Shown here in pieces: positions 29,225-38,280 of a stretch of 64,000 bases of DNA. Origin of the DNA: JAGNXB01 sp942490895 (GTDB taxonomy: Bacteria; Bacteroidota; Bacteroidia; Chitinophagales; Saprospiraceae); the NCBI GenBank assembly GCA_942490895.1, contig CALNZC010000073.1, forward strand, positions 1 through 64,000. The letters run 5' to 3'. The notes under the pieces were generated by a model. It was not told where the DNA came from, searched no databases, and saw only the letters and a program-made list of their open reading frames with translations. The position numbers were made by a program, and so were the translations under genes. Each line of letters starts with the position of its first letter. The first letter of the stretch is position 1.

Positions 29225-31762
29225 TCAAAATGAGGCCGTGGCCATCTTGCGTATCCGATCCTCCATACTTTCCGAGCTCATGCGTTCACGTGAGAGCGAA
29301 TCGACGATGATCGGGAAAGCAAATGGCGTGAACTGACCGGGGGACATCACCCGGATGGTCTGGCCATGGATGCGGTGGAGGGCTTCGCGTAAGCGGCTCT
29401 CCTCCAGCTGGAAGATATGGACCTCTTCAAAAGCCTGGAGGTAAAGCAAATTGTCCGGGTCATAGTCGGCAAAGACGTCAAAAAGTAGAGACGAAGAGCT
29501 CTGAAGGTGACGGTCCTTTTTCTGGCGGCCAGGATACCCCTTGAAGATCATTCCGGAAATACTGGCGATATCCCGAAATCGTCTGCGCCCCATCTCTGCC
29601 TCGTTGATACTTCGCCGGATATCTTCCATCAAATTTTCAGTCGTGTAGAGCTCGGTGTCGGTGAGCTGATCAAAGGGAATTTCATCGGTACTGAGCAATT
29701 CAAAACCATAATCGTTCATTGCCATACTGAAGCTGATCGGCTTTTTCCTAGACAGGCGCCAGCCGATCAACGCGGCCATGCCTTCATGGACAAAACGCCC
29801 TTCAAACGGATAGAAGACCAGATGATGCCCCTCTTCACTGTGAAAATACTCGATCAGAAAATCGGCATGTGACGGAATCATGCTGGTGGCCATTTGTCGT
29901 TCCAGTAGGGGCCGGAGTACCTGGGTCTCTGCATCCGGACCGATGCCATCGCGATATTCATTGAGTTTGTCGCGGAGGAGTTTGGTCAGGTTGGAAGTGA
30001 GCGGCATGCGCCCACCTTGCCAGGAAGGAATCTTACCTGTTCGTCGATTGCTTTTACGCACCTGAACCTCCATATCCCGAATGCGCACCAGCTCGAGCGA
30101 CTGCCCGGCAAACCAGAAGATATCCCCGGGTTTGAGCGCGGAGATAAATCCCTCTTCGATGGTGCCCAGTCGTTTGCCGGACACATACTTGATGACCATG
30201 GCTGTATCACTGACAATGGTCCCGATGGACAAGCGGTGGCGGAGGGCGTTGCGACGGTCGATCACCACATGACGACCGTCGGGCTTGACTGTGATCTTGT
30301 GAAATTCATCGTAGGCCTCCATACTGCCTCCCCGGGTCAGAAAGTTGATCAGCCAGGCCCATTCCTGATCGCTGACACTTTCATATGAGAAGGTATTGCG
30401 GATCTCTTCCAGGATCTCAGCTGGAAAGAAACCATCCCCGACGGCCAGAGTCATCAGGTATTGAACGAGTACATCAAACGATCGGATATGGGGGAACCGG
30501 CTTTCCACTTCACCGGTGTGGATAGCACCACGCAGAGCTGCCGCTTCGATCAGTTCGAGGGCATGTGTGGGGACAAAATAGATGCGGCTGGTTTTCCCGG
30601 GTTGGTGACCGCTACGGCCGGCGCGTTGCATAAAGCGAGCCACGCCTTTGGGGCTGCCGATCTGAATGATCTGTTCGACTGGACGAAAGTCCACGCCCAG
30701 ATCCAGGCTGGAGGTACACACCACGGCCTTCAGTTTGCCCTCGTGCAAGGCCTCCTCGACCCAGTCGCGCAATTCCCGACTGATGGACCCGTGGTGCATG
30801 GCCATCTGACCGGCCAGATCAGGTGCTACATCCAGGAGGCGCTGGTACCAGATCTCACATTGGGAACGGGTATTGGTAAAGATGAGTGTACTAGGACTGT
30901 TTTCGAGGAGGGGAATGACCTTTTCGATCAGGCGAATACCCAGGTGGCCGGCCCAGGGCAATTCCTCGATGGAGTTGGGTAATATGGAGATGAGCTCGAT
31001 GTCTTTGACCTGATCGGCGACAACCAATCGGGCACCATGGGGAGCTCCGGGTTTGGTGCCCATGAGGACACCGATAGCCTCCTCCAGATTGCCGATGGTG
31101 GCCGAGATCCCCCAGGTCTTCAGTCCTGGGCACAGGCTCCGCAACCGACTGAATCCAAGCTCGACCTGCACGCCACGTTTGCTACCTACCAATTCATGCC
31201 ATTCGTCGGCCACTATGCCCTGGAGGTTTGAAAAGTAGCGAGCAGCTTGTTTCTGAGCCAGGAGGATATGCAGGCTTTCGGGGGTGGTGATCAGAATGTG
31301 GGGTGGTGTTTTTCGCTGCCGGTCCCGTTCAGAGGTAAGGGTATCTCCTGTGCGGATGGCGATGTCCCAATCAACGCCCAATCCTTTCGCAGCACGCTGA
31401 GCAGAATACTGGATCTCCCGGGAGAGAGCCCGCAGGGGGGTAATCCACAGGAGGTAGGGGCCCCAGCGTTTTTTAGGTTCGGGCCGATGTCGGGATTCCA
31501 GGATGGCGGGGATGATCAGAGAGTAGGTCTTCCCACTACCGGTGGGTGCATTGACCAGGCCACTTTCACCGTTCAGCCATGCCTCCCAGGCTTCCAGCTG
31601 AAAGGGAAATGGAAACCACCCCTGATCCTCAAACCAGGTGACAGCATCGGCGATGCCGGGGTGGGGAGTGTTATTTGGTGATTTCGTGATGGCGTTATTT
31701 CGACAACAACAAGATCCCAAATATGAGGTATTCCTTGGTCTCCAACAGAACGATAAAAGCAT
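29225..31762 (-). CDS. Ligase-associated DEXH-box DNA helicase (Lhr-like)
   Basis: A superfamily 2 helicase of the Lhr-related group usually encoded beside an ATP-dependent DNA ligase, a nuclease and a phosphoesterase, and thought to act in DNA repair. 845 residues. Walker A is NAPTGSGKT (71-79), Walker B DEWH (186-189), SAT motif GISATIGNL, motif IV LIFTNTRSQCEIWYQ, motif V TSSLDLGVDF, motif VI QRAGRSGHQPG; a long Lhr-type C-terminal region follows, ending MEDRIRKMATASF. The first about 28 residues (with CCC) do not look like the family, so the start is uncertain; no better ATG is in frame. None of the usual partner genes is nearby. Confidence 0.85.
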   Translation of the reverse strand: MLLSFCWRPRNTSYLGSCCCRNNAITKSPNNTPHPGIADAVTWFEDQGWFPFPFQLEAWEAWLNGESGLVNAPTGSGKTYSLIIPAILESRHRPEPKKRWGPYLLWITPLRALSREIQYSAQRAAKGLGVDWDIAIRTGDTLTSERDRQRKTPPHILITTPESLHILLAQKQAARYFSNLQGIVADEWHELVGSKRGVQVELGFSRLRSLCPGLKTWGISATIGNLEEAIGVLMGTKPGAPHGARLVVADQVKDIELISILPNSIEELPWAGHLGIRLIEKVIPLLENSPSTLIFTNTRSQCEIWYQRLLDVAPDLAGQMAMHHGSISRELRDWVEEALHEGKLKAVVCTSSLDLGVDFRPVEQIIQIGSPKGVARFMQRAGRSGHQPGKTSRIYFVPTHALELIEAAALRGAIHTGEVESRFPHIRSFDVLVQYLMTLAVGDGFFPAEILEEIRNTFSYESVSDQEWAWLINFLTRGGSMEAYDEFHKITVKPDGRHVVIDRRNALRHRLSIGTIVSDTAMVIKYVSGKRLGTIEEGFISALKPGDIFWFAGQSLELVRIRDMEVQVRKSNRRTGKIPSWQGGRMPLTSNLTKLLRDKLNEYRDGIGPDAETQVLRPLLERQMATSMIPSHADFLIEYFHSEEGHHLVFYPFEGRFVHEGMAALIGWRLSRKKPISFSMAMNDYGFELLSTDEIPFDQLTDTELYTTENLMEDIRRSINEAEMGRRRFRDIASISGMIFKGYPGRQKKDRHLQSSSSLLFDVFADYDPDNLLYLQAFEEVHIFQLEESRLREALHRIHGQTIRVMSPGQFTPFAFPIIVDSLSRERMSSESMEDRIRKMATASF

Positions 31763-32007
31763 TGTTCCTGCCTGCCTGCCGCCCTTAGGTTTAGAAGAAC
31801 GCTAAACGTTTGGTTGCCGGCCTGCCGTAGGCGCGGTTCAAAGTTTAACGGGTCCCGACAAGTCGGGGCCCTGTTTAAAGTTCAACGTGACTTACGTTTA
31901 ATGTTGAACTGTCGCTGCAGGCCGGCAGTCAAATGATTGTCAAGTAAAAAAATATTTTAGAACCAAGAACCAGCCAATATCGATCATCTCTGTTGCGATA
32001 AACAGAA

Positions 32008-32024
32008 GGCGGTGAGACACCGCC
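32008..32024 (+). repeat. GTGAGACAC hairpin repeat (family A)
   Basis: GGCGGTGAGACACCGCC, stem GGCG/CGCC. Paired with the copy at 32075; together they repeat as a unit about 390 bp further on. Confidence 0.75.
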
Positions 32025-32074
32025 AGAACACCGGTTTTCATAGACAATAATATATGGAAATTGCATCGCTGCGC

Positions 32075-32093
32075 TGCCGGTGAGACACCGGCA
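32075..32093 (+). repeat. GTGAGACAC hairpin repeat (family A)
   Basis: TGCCGGTGAGACACCGGCA followed by CCAAC, preceded by GCGC. Identical to the copy at 32465. Confidence 0.75.
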
Positions 32094-32173
32094 CCAACCA
32101 TCTGATAAATAGGGTTTAATACCATTGCGCTAGCCTACTGCAAGGATTCAAATTGACTTCGGGCAGTCCTGTT

Positions 32174-32305
32174 AACCTCACCCCAACCCTCTCCTTTCCA
32201 AGGAGAGGGAGTTTCTAAAATCAAGATAGTTATAAACTTGTCTGTGAAACCATACCTCAGGTTACGCCTCTCCCGAAAAGGGAGAGGGGGCCAGGGGGTG
32301 AGGTT
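32174..32305. repeat. Inverted-repeat unit with AACCTCACCCC ends
   Basis: The left end AACCTCACCCCAACCCTCTC pairs imperfectly with the right end GGGAGAGGGGGCCAGGGGGT plus GAGGTT. Shorter GAGAGG/CCTCTC units lie inside. Elements with these ends occur in many unrelated bacteria. Confidence 0.65.
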
Positions 32306-32398
32306 ATCACCACATGCTGTCACACTACGTTCCACAATTAACATTGAATTCAAGCCTGAAAGCTGAAAAGCGGTCACATAAGATGCGGCATATTGACA

Positions 32399-32413
32399 GC
32401 GGTGAGACACCGC
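32399..32413 (+). repeat. GTGAGACAC hairpin repeat (family A)
   Basis: GCGGTGAGACACCGC, first hairpin of the second paired unit; its partner starts about 66 bp downstream. Confidence 0.75.
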
Positions 32414-32464
32414 CAATACCTCGGTATACATAGCTAATGAAATAAGGACAGTTCGTCTCCGCGC

Positions 32465-32483
32465 TGCCGGTGAGACACCGGCA
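32465..32483 (+). repeat. GTGAGACAC hairpin repeat (family A)
   Basis: TGCCGGTGAGACACCGGCA followed by CCAAC. Same stem and flanks as the copy at 32075. Confidence 0.75.
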
Positions 32484-32739
32484 CCAACAATGAATTTTTC
32501 ATTTATCTTATCTGGCTTCCAGAGTTCAAGAAATTTGCGAACCGCTTGGCTGGCCCCCGAGCATCAGGGCCAACTTAAACCTTGTACATTGTATCGTGCC
32601 TACAGCAGGCGGGGAACGAAGCGATTGAAAATGACTGTCAGGCCTGAAAACCAACCTGGAACTTGGAACAATCCCGCACAAGTGCGGGATGCAGGAACGC
32701 AGGAACAAATAAACCTTGCCTCCGGCTAGCAGGCAGGAA

Positions 32740-33450
32740 TCAGACTCTCAGCTCTTTTTGACGTTTAAAAAGGAAGGGTAAGAGGACAATGGTGAACAGG
32801 ACCACCAGCATGATCTGTCCGGTGAGGAGGTACCAGGGCCAGTCGCCGAGATAGTCCAGCATGGATGCGACCGGTGGCTTGGCCCGGACATACATAAAGT
32901 TGGTATCAAAGAGGAGATTGATGGGCGTGACAAAGACCATGTAGAGATTGGTCCAGAGGATAGCTTTCCACAGACTCTTCCAGGTGGGGCGGAAGCCATA
33001 GACAAAGACCGCATAGAAGGTACTCATCATCAAACCGATGTGGACCACGAAATACCTGACATTGATGAGATCCGGAAATCCATAATCGAGGTCGGGCGTC
33101 AGCAGAGCCTGGAGGGTGCCGGCCATGGTGACAAAGTAGGTGATCTCAAAGATAAAATAGGACTTGCGCCAGAGCATGAACGGCATGACCAGGTTGAGGA
33201 AGTAACAGACATGAAAGGGGAGGACCAGGTTTTTCGGAATGGGGTCTTCATTCAGGATGAGCCAGATGCTCCCGGCGATCCAGAGGATGGCGGGGATGAG
33301 GCTCATGACCAGGGCAAGTTGTCTTTGTCGTAGACTACCTTGTGATTGTCTTCCCATCCATTTGCCGGCCAGGACCCACAAAATGGAGGACAGCCCACCA
33401 GCGATGAGCCAGAGCAGGTGCTCTGTCCCAAAGGAGATAAATTCCTTCAT
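32740..33450 (-). CDS. TIGR02206 family integral membrane protein
   Basis: 236 residues with about seven membrane helices, matching the YwaF/TIGR02206 family of unknown function: FGTEHLLWL near the start, PFHVCYFLNLVMPFMLWRK, LTPDLDYGFPDL-NVRYFVVHIGLM, and FVTPINLLFDTNFMYVRAKP followed by GDWPWYLLTGQ. The conserved His and Pro residues of the family are present. It starts at the ATG of 33450, downstream of the lipoprotein gene and its terminator, so it is probably its own unit. Confidence 0.8.
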   Translation of the reverse strand: MKEFISFGTEHLLWLIAGGLSSILWVLAGKWMGRQSQGSLRQRQLALVMSLIPAILWIAGSIWLILNEDPIPKNLVLPFHVCYFLNLVMPFMLWRKSYFIFEITYFVTMAGTLQALLTPDLDYGFPDLINVRYFVVHIGLMMSTFYAVFVYGFRPTWKSLWKAILWTNLYMVFVTPINLLFDTNFMYVRAKPPVASMLDYLGDWPWYLLTGQIMLVVLFTIVLLPFLFKRQKELRV

Positions 33451-33491
33451 TGCATCAAATTAGACGCATAAGATAGGAAGACTAATAAAGA

Positions 33492-33523
33492 AAGGGCCAC
33501 ACGCCGTTTGGCGGGTGGCCCTT
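33492..33523 (-). terminator. Rho-independent terminator
   Basis: AAGGGCCACACGCC pairs with GGCGGGTGGCCCTT across a short loop (one mismatch). On the minus strand it is followed by TCTTTATT. It lies 24 bp past the lipoprotein stop at 33547. Confidence 0.75.
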
Positions 33524-33546
33524 AAAGCTATCCGAAATGATTCGGA

Positions 33547-34419
33547 TTACTTCTTGATATCGATGACGTAGTTGTCAGTGTTGTCAGTCGTTACAATGTT
33601 TACTTCAGAGAAGTAGATCATGTAGTACTTAGTACCATTCTTCACCAGGTAGATGTCTCCCTGGACGATCTTGTCACTTTCAACCTTGTCTGTACCTGCA
33701 TTCCAGGCAGCCAGGATAGCTTCTTTGTTTGAAGTCGTATTGAAGTTGGTACCTGCAGTCGCTTTCCGGAGGGCAGAGCCATTGACGCCGGAGATTCGTT
33801 GCTTCCAGTTCGTCGGGTTAGGTAAGGCAATGTCAATACCCTGGTCGCGAATCTCAGCGATTGGGTCAGCAGACCCTGTGCCAATACCCATATCCAGATC
33901 TAAACCACCTTTGCCAGCAGGGCCACCCTGGTTGAATAGTACTCCCATCAGGGAGTCTACTGGAGTTGTAGATGTCACGGTCATGATATTGATGGTCACA
34001 AAATTCTTGAGGCCACCTTCATCTTCGATTTCGAACTTGTAGTCGTGTGAACCATCTGCTGCATCACCCAGGATGCCAATCTCCCAGTTGAGGGAAGTCT
34101 TGTCTGTGTTGAACAGAAGGGCAGGGTTGGAAGTCGCACCTGAACCATTGAAGGTCAGATCGTTGAAGTCCATTGCAGCGTTGTCCTTATAAACGGTGAC
34201 AACCTTCATAAGGTCAGTACCATTGGTTGCGATCAGGTTTACATTAAACGTTGAACCTGTTTCGATCTCAGCATTACCACTGATGAAGCCGGCACCTGTT
34301 CCCAGGCTAACGGTTGCTGCAGTAGGGGTTGGATCGACGGTATCATCCGTACAGCTGGTCAGGAAAAGTCCGCCAGCAAGCAGGAACATACCAAAAAATT
34401 GCATGAATTTCTTACTCAT
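33547..34419 (-). CDS. Secreted lipoprotein, Bacteroidota type
   Basis: 290 residues from the ATG at 34419. A signal ending FLLAGGLFLTSC gives a lipobox with TDD after the Cys, a frequent outer-membrane/surface export pattern. The mature protein is Thr/Asn/Gly-rich and beta-stranded: a first Ig-like part (VSLGTGAGFISGNAEIETGSTFNVNLIATNG...), then a second domain with NWKQRISGVNGSAL and a C-terminal GDIYLVKNGTKYYMIYFSEVN. Role unknown. A strong terminator follows, and TACATTTG precedes it, so it is probably monocistronic and well expressed (inference). Confidence 0.7.
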   Translation of the reverse strand: MSKKFMQFFGMFLLAGGLFLTSCTDDTVDPTPTAATVSLGTGAGFISGNAEIETGSTFNVNLIATNGTDLMKVVTVYKDNAAMDFNDLTFNGSGATSNPALLFNTDKTSLNWEIGILGDAADGSHDYKFEIEDEGGLKNFVTINIMTVTSTTPVDSLMGVLFNQGGPAGKGGLDLDMGIGTGSADPIAEIRDQGIDIALPNPTNWKQRISGVNGSALRKATAGTNFNTTSNKEAILAAWNAGTDKVESDKIVQGDIYLVKNGTKYYMIYFSEVNIVTTDNTDNYVIDIKK

Positions 34420-34461
34420 AATGTCATTCAAAGTTGGTGAAAATATTCTCTCTCGAGACTG

Positions 34462-34469
34462 CAAATGTA
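34462..34469 (-). promoter_or_regulatory. Candidate TAnnTTTG promoter for the lipoprotein gene
   Basis: TACATTTG on the minus strand, 42 bases before the ATG at 34419. A TTG lies 24 bases further upstream, slightly beyond the usual 19-21 spacing. Confidence 0.45.
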
Positions 34470-34520
34470 AGGTGAATACCCTGTACGAGCAGTCAATTAA
34501 CCCTTTATTAACGAGGAATG

Positions 34521-36191
34521 TTATCCAATTGTTGGTTCCCTGAGGGCCCGGCGGAGAATCTTGCCCACATTTGTCTTTGGAAGTTCCTTTTTAAACTCGA
34601 CCGATTTGGGCACCTTATAGTTTGTCAGATTTTCTCGGCAATACTCAACAACCTCTTTTTCAGTCAGGCTCCTATCCTTTTTCACGATGAATACTTTGAC
34701 CACTTCGCCTGACTTTTCATCTGGAATGCCCACTGCGGCGACCTCCAGCACTTTTGGATGAGTGGCCAAGACATCCTCAATCTCATTTGGATAGACATTG
34801 AATCCGGACACCAGGATCATATCCTTTTTGCGATCCACGATCTGGAAAAATCCATCCGGCAGCATCTTGGCAATATCTCCTGTAGCAAACCAGCCATCCT
34901 TGATACTGCGAGCTGTTTCATCCGGCCGATTGTAGTAGCCTTTCATGACCTGTGGTCCTTTGGCTTGAAGTTCTCCCACCTCATCGGGTCCCAGTACTTT
35001 TCCATCATCACCGACAATCCTGATATCGGTATTCGGAGCAGGTAAACCGATGGTACCCAAACGCCCGGTGCCATCCAGAGGGCTCACACAGAGGAGCGGA
35101 GAGGTTTCTGTCAGGCCATACCCTTCTGCCAGGAAGCAGCCGGTCATTTGTTGCCAGCGTTCTGCCACGGACCGTTGGACAGCCATTCCACCACCCACCG
35201 TGATCTTAAGATGGGACATATCCACAGAGGCAAAATCCTTGTGGTTCATCAAGGCATTGAACAGGGTATTCACACCTGGGAAAATACTGATGGGGTGTTT
35301 TTTTAATTCCTTAATGACGGACTTCAAATCACGGGCATTGACAATGAGGACATTCAGAGTGCCTTTGCTGGACAAGGCCAGGCAATTCACGGTGAATGCA
35401 AAGATGTGATACATCGGCAGTGCGCAAATGGCGACCTCTTTCCCATCTTCCAATACGGGATCCATGACCGCCCGGATCTGGAGCATATTGGCTACCAGGT
35501 TGCGGTTGGTGAGCATGGCTCCTTTGGAAACGCCTGTTGTCCCTCCGGTGTATTGAAGGAGGATAACATCCTCGGGATTCTTTTCGATCGTCGGAATGGA
35601 AAAGGCTTTTCCTTGCTGGAGTGCCTGCTTGAAACCGACGGAATTGGCGATCTCAAACTTGGGCACAAGACGTTTGATATATCTGACCACAAAGTTGATC
35701 AGCCAGCGTTTGATCATCGGCAGCATCTCCCCGATTGAGGTGACAATGACCGTATTGATTTGGGTGTCCGCTATGACCTGCTGGAGATTGTGGGCGAAAT
35801 TTTCCGCGATTACAATGGCTATCGCCCCGGAATCCACCAACTGGTGTTTCATCTCCCGAGGGGTGTAAAGGGGGTTGATATTCACCACTACCAGGCCGGC
35901 CCGGAGAGCCCCGAAAAGGGCGATCGGATACTGAAGCAGATTGGGCATCATCAAGGCGATCCGGTCGCCCGGTTTCAAACCCCGAGATATAAGGTAGGCA
36001 CCAAACTGGCGGGAATATTTGTCGATATCACCGTAGGTCAGGGTCTTTCCCATGCTGGAAAAGGCACCTTTATGCTTGTATTTGGCAAAATTCTCTTCGA
36101 TGAGGTCCACTACACTGCAGTAGGCCTCCGGATCAATATTGGCAGGTACGCCTTTTGCGTAGTGTCTCAGCCAGGGTCGTTCTTCAGTCAT
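34521..36191 (-). CDS. fadD: Long-chain fatty acid--CoA ligase
   Basis: Activates fatty acids to acyl-CoA through an acyl-adenylate, for beta-oxidation or lipid synthesis. 556 residues from the ATG at 36191 (MTEERPWLRHYAKGVPANI). The AMP-binding P-loop is YTGGTTGVSKG (214-224). Also visible are GYGLTETSPL, GWFATGDIAKM and DRKKDMILVSGFNVYPNEIE (hinge and C-terminal lid), and the catalytic Lys region TNVGKILRR at the end. The frame stays open 40 codons upstream, but that part has no family match. Isolated between the lipoprotein gene and a repeat cluster. Confidence 0.92.
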   Translation of the reverse strand: MTEERPWLRHYAKGVPANIDPEAYCSVVDLIEENFAKYKHKGAFSSMGKTLTYGDIDKYSRQFGAYLISRGLKPGDRIALMMPNLLQYPIALFGALRAGLVVVNINPLYTPREMKHQLVDSGAIAIVIAENFAHNLQQVIADTQINTVIVTSIGEMLPMIKRWLINFVVRYIKRLVPKFEIANSVGFKQALQQGKAFSIPTIEKNPEDVILLQYTGGTTGVSKGAMLTNRNLVANMLQIRAVMDPVLEDGKEVAICALPMYHIFAFTVNCLALSSKGTLNVLIVNARDLKSVIKELKKHPISIFPGVNTLFNALMNHKDFASVDMSHLKITVGGGMAVQRSVAERWQQMTGCFLAEGYGLTETSPLLCVSPLDGTGRLGTIGLPAPNTDIRIVGDDGKVLGPDEVGELQAKGPQVMKGYYNRPDETARSIKDGWFATGDIAKMLPDGFFQIVDRKKDMILVSGFNVYPNEIEDVLATHPKVLEVAAVGIPDEKSGEVVKVFIVKKDRSLTEKEVVEYCRENLTNYKVPKSVEFKKELPKTNVGKILRRALREPTIG

Positions 36192-36369
36192 GATCGGAAA
36201 GCTTTGTCCGAAATTTACAACAATAGAAGGGTGCGGGGAAGAAATTAGAAGGTTTTCATGCAGGAAGGTGGTGTTCGGTCCTGGGTATTTGGTATTCGGC
36301 CCATGTCTCATGGATATCGGTCTCGATACCTCCTGGCAACTTTCAAACCTGGGCAGGCAGCTTCAGGAT

Positions 36370-36386
36370 TGCGGTGAGACACCGCA
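36370..36386 (+). repeat. GTGAGACAC hairpin repeat (family A)
   Basis: TGCGGTGAGACACCGCA, just 10 bp before a second member, as in the paired units at 32008 and 32399. Confidence 0.75.
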
Positions 36387-36395
36387 TAAATAGCC

Positions 36396-36418
36396 GGTAC
36401 GAGTGAGACACTCGTACC
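36396..36418 (+). repeat. GTGAGACAC hairpin repeat (family A)
   Basis: Arms GGTACGAGTG and CACTCGTACC around AGA, followed by AACCCA (ACCAAC box). Confidence 0.75.
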
Positions 36419-36513
36419 AACCCAGATAAAATTGAATATCCAAGAGGATCGTACACATTCGGCCAGTCCATCGATCGGCTGGAATGACCGCATTCATGTA
36501 AAAACGTTGGTAC

Positions 36514-36526
36514 CGGTGTCTCACCG
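36514..36526 (-). repeat. GTGAGACAC hairpin repeat (family A)
   Basis: CGGTGTCTCACCG, an inverted copy; read on the minus strand it is followed by GTACCAAC. Confidence 0.7.
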
Positions 36527-36622
36527 ACACTTGAAAATGAATGTTGTCCCTGAAATAAGCTTCTATCTAAGCTCGATCGCTCATCTCCTGGTTGCGGTAG
36601 GACGCTGTGTAAAAGCCGGTAA

Positions 36623-36635
36623 GAGTGAGACACTC
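36623..36635 (+). repeat. GTGAGACAC hairpin repeat (family A)
   Basis: GAGTGAGACACTC followed by ATACCAACCCA. The stem is short, but the core and the ACCAAC box are intact. Confidence 0.7.
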
Positions 36636-36800
36636 ATACCAACCCAGCTTATGTTTATTCATCATCACTGTTCTTTATGCCAGTAGATTGTCAGGACACC
36701 AAAGGGAAGCCTTATTGGATTGAATAAAGCAACAGTCCTTTCACAGAAGGTCTCCGATCTCCTCACTTCACAACCTCCTTCTCTCATCAGCTCCTTCACT

Positions 36801-37883
36801 TTAGATCAATTGAAGCGAATAGACCATGGGGAGGTAATTGCTGACGACCTCCCAGGATTCTCCCCGGTCGCCCGAATGAAAGAGGTTTCCAGTTGTCGTG
36901 CCAAAAAGGACGTCATCCCCATCGCTGACGAGCGCATGGCGGTACACGATATCAAAACAATGGTCCTGAGGAAGGCCTTTTCGAAAGGTCATCCATGATT
37001 TTCCACCATCGTCCGTTCGACAGATACATAGTTTGCGTTGGAGGGCAACTCGGGAGACATCACTGTTTGCAGGGGCTACCCAGGCCTGGTTGGCATTGTC
37101 TGAAGCGGTAGCCAGGGCAAAGCCGAAGTTGGCCTCTCCTTCAGGATCACTGATGTCCTGCCAAGAGACGGCACCGTCGGACGACTTGAAAATGCCACAG
37201 TGATTCTGCTGCCAGAGTATATCGGGATCTGTAGGTGAAGCGATCAGGATATGAGGATCATGCCCAAATTCTGCTTGCGGGTCAGGTAGGAAGTCTGCCC
37301 GAAGGCCCTTGTTTCTCACCTGCCAGTTCTGACCGGCATCTAAGGATTCAAAGACACCAGCGCAGCTGACACCGACTAGGATGCGATCCTCATTTCGGGG
37401 GTCCACCAGCACTGAATGGATTCCGGCATGGTCACGCCCTCCGCCGAACCATTGGCCGCTCACACGGGAGGGATGATTCCACAAGCTGTCTACCAGCTGG
37501 AAGGAGTTGCCCTGGTCCTGACTCTGGAAAAGTCCTCCTGGTTCGGTACCCACCCAAAGACGTGTCGGGTTAGACTGCCCGCCTTGTTGCATGGCCCAGA
37601 GGTAGCGAGTGGCTGCTGGAACACCTGCCTTAATTTCTGAACCTTCGGGATATGCCGGGGCAGTGACCTCGTCCCAGGTACGCCCCTCATCGGTCGATCG
37701 TTGCATTTTCACTCCCCAATGCCCGTGATCGAAACAAGCCCACCAGGTGTTAGAGCGTGGATCGGCATATGCAATGGACACGGGTACACCTTCATGGTGG
37801 ACATCACCTAATTGCCAGGCACCGTTCATTTTTCTGGCGACAACCAGTCCTTTGCGTGTACCGATGAGGAGGGTCATTTTCAT
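36801..37883 (-). CDS. BNR-repeat (sialidase-like propeller) protein
   Basis: 360 residues from the ATG at 37883 (MKMTLLIGTRKGLVV). BNR/Asp-box motifs recur around a predicted beta-propeller: STDEGRTWDEV, SQDQGNSFQLV, SLDAGQNWQVR, SSDGAVSWQDI, TDDGGKSWMTF and SGDRGESWEVV. No signal peptide, so cytoplasmic. It lacks the clear Arg triad and Tyr of true sialidases, so enzymatic activity is unproven. It lies directly after a MoaD/ThiS-like gene on the same strand, about 30 bp apart, and the two are probably cotranscribed. Confidence 0.75.
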   Translation of the reverse strand: MKMTLLIGTRKGLVVARKMNGAWQLGDVHHEGVPVSIAYADPRSNTWWACFDHGHWGVKMQRSTDEGRTWDEVTAPAYPEGSEIKAGVPAATRYLWAMQQGGQSNPTRLWVGTEPGGLFQSQDQGNSFQLVDSLWNHPSRVSGQWFGGGRDHAGIHSVLVDPRNEDRILVGVSCAGVFESLDAGQNWQVRNKGLRADFLPDPQAEFGHDPHILIASPTDPDILWQQNHCGIFKSSDGAVSWQDISDPEGEANFGFALATASDNANQAWVAPANSDVSRVALQRKLCICRTDDGGKSWMTFRKGLPQDHCFDIVYRHALVSDGDDVLFGTTTGNLFHSGDRGESWEVVSNYLPMVYSLQLI

Positions 37884-37915
37884 GTGGCAGTATTTTTCAG
37901 GCAAATGAGTAGTGG

Positions 37916-38188
37916 TCAACCTCCGGACAAGGCTTGCATCAGGAAGATCTCCGTGTCAGAGCCGATCTGATCTGACAGCCCTTCTCTGTCCTGGATCGGA
38001 TCACCATCCAGATAGATCTGTACATGTTTTCGCAATCGGCCCTGTTCATCCAGAATATAGGAGCGAAGCCCTGGATAACGTTGATCCACTTCATGGAGCG
38101 CATCGGTCAGATTGTCCGCAACAATCGGTACTTCCTGGAGATCGGGAAAGAATCGCTTGAGGGCATATGTGAACTTAACCTTGGGCAT
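37916..38188 (-). CDS. MoaD/ThiS family sulfur carrier protein
   Basis: 90 residues with a ubiquitin-like fold and the required C-terminal Gly-Gly (FLMQALSGG), which becomes adenylated and thiocarboxylated in this family. MPKVKFTYALKRFFPDLQEVPI and LDEQGRLRKHVQIYLDGDPIQD match the MoaD-like group that is often found without molybdopterin genes. No MoaE, ThiG or MoeB is in the window. It precedes the BNR protein, suggesting a joint function. It is divergent from kmo, with CCCGG-AAG-CCGGG at 38246-38258 between them. Confidence 0.82.
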   Translation of the reverse strand: MPKVKFTYALKRFFPDLQEVPIVADNLTDALHEVDQRYPGLRSYILDEQGRLRKHVQIYLDGDPIQDREGLSDQIGSDTEIFLMQALSGG

Positions 38189-38280
38189 GAAGAGAACTTA
38201 ACTGTAGGAAGGTAGGGTGTTTTGCTTAATCAGTAGTTGAACCTGCCCGGAAGCCGGGACTGATTACGTATTTTTACCCC

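Larger units (their letters stand above)
31763..32739. other. Repeat-dense intergenic region
   Basis: Nearly 1 kb with no gene. It has two paired sets of the GTGAGACAC hairpins (32008-32024 with 32075-32093; 32399-32413 with 32465-32483), a 132-bp inverted-repeat unit at 32174-32305, and CAACGTT/TTTAACG fragments at 31,790-31,910 among GCCTGCC motifs. Confidence 0.7.
36192..36800. other. Intergenic region with GTGAGACAC hairpins
   Basis: About 600 bp without a gene. Four hairpins of family A lie here (36370, 36396, 36514, 36623), three on the plus strand and one inverted. TAAATTTC at about 36,215 on the minus strand is a weak promoter candidate for fadD. Confidence 0.6.

Noticed and set aside
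32008..36635. GTGAGACAC repeats as a CRISPR array
   Set aside because: Spacing is irregular, stems differ between copies, orientation is mixed and no cas gene is present.
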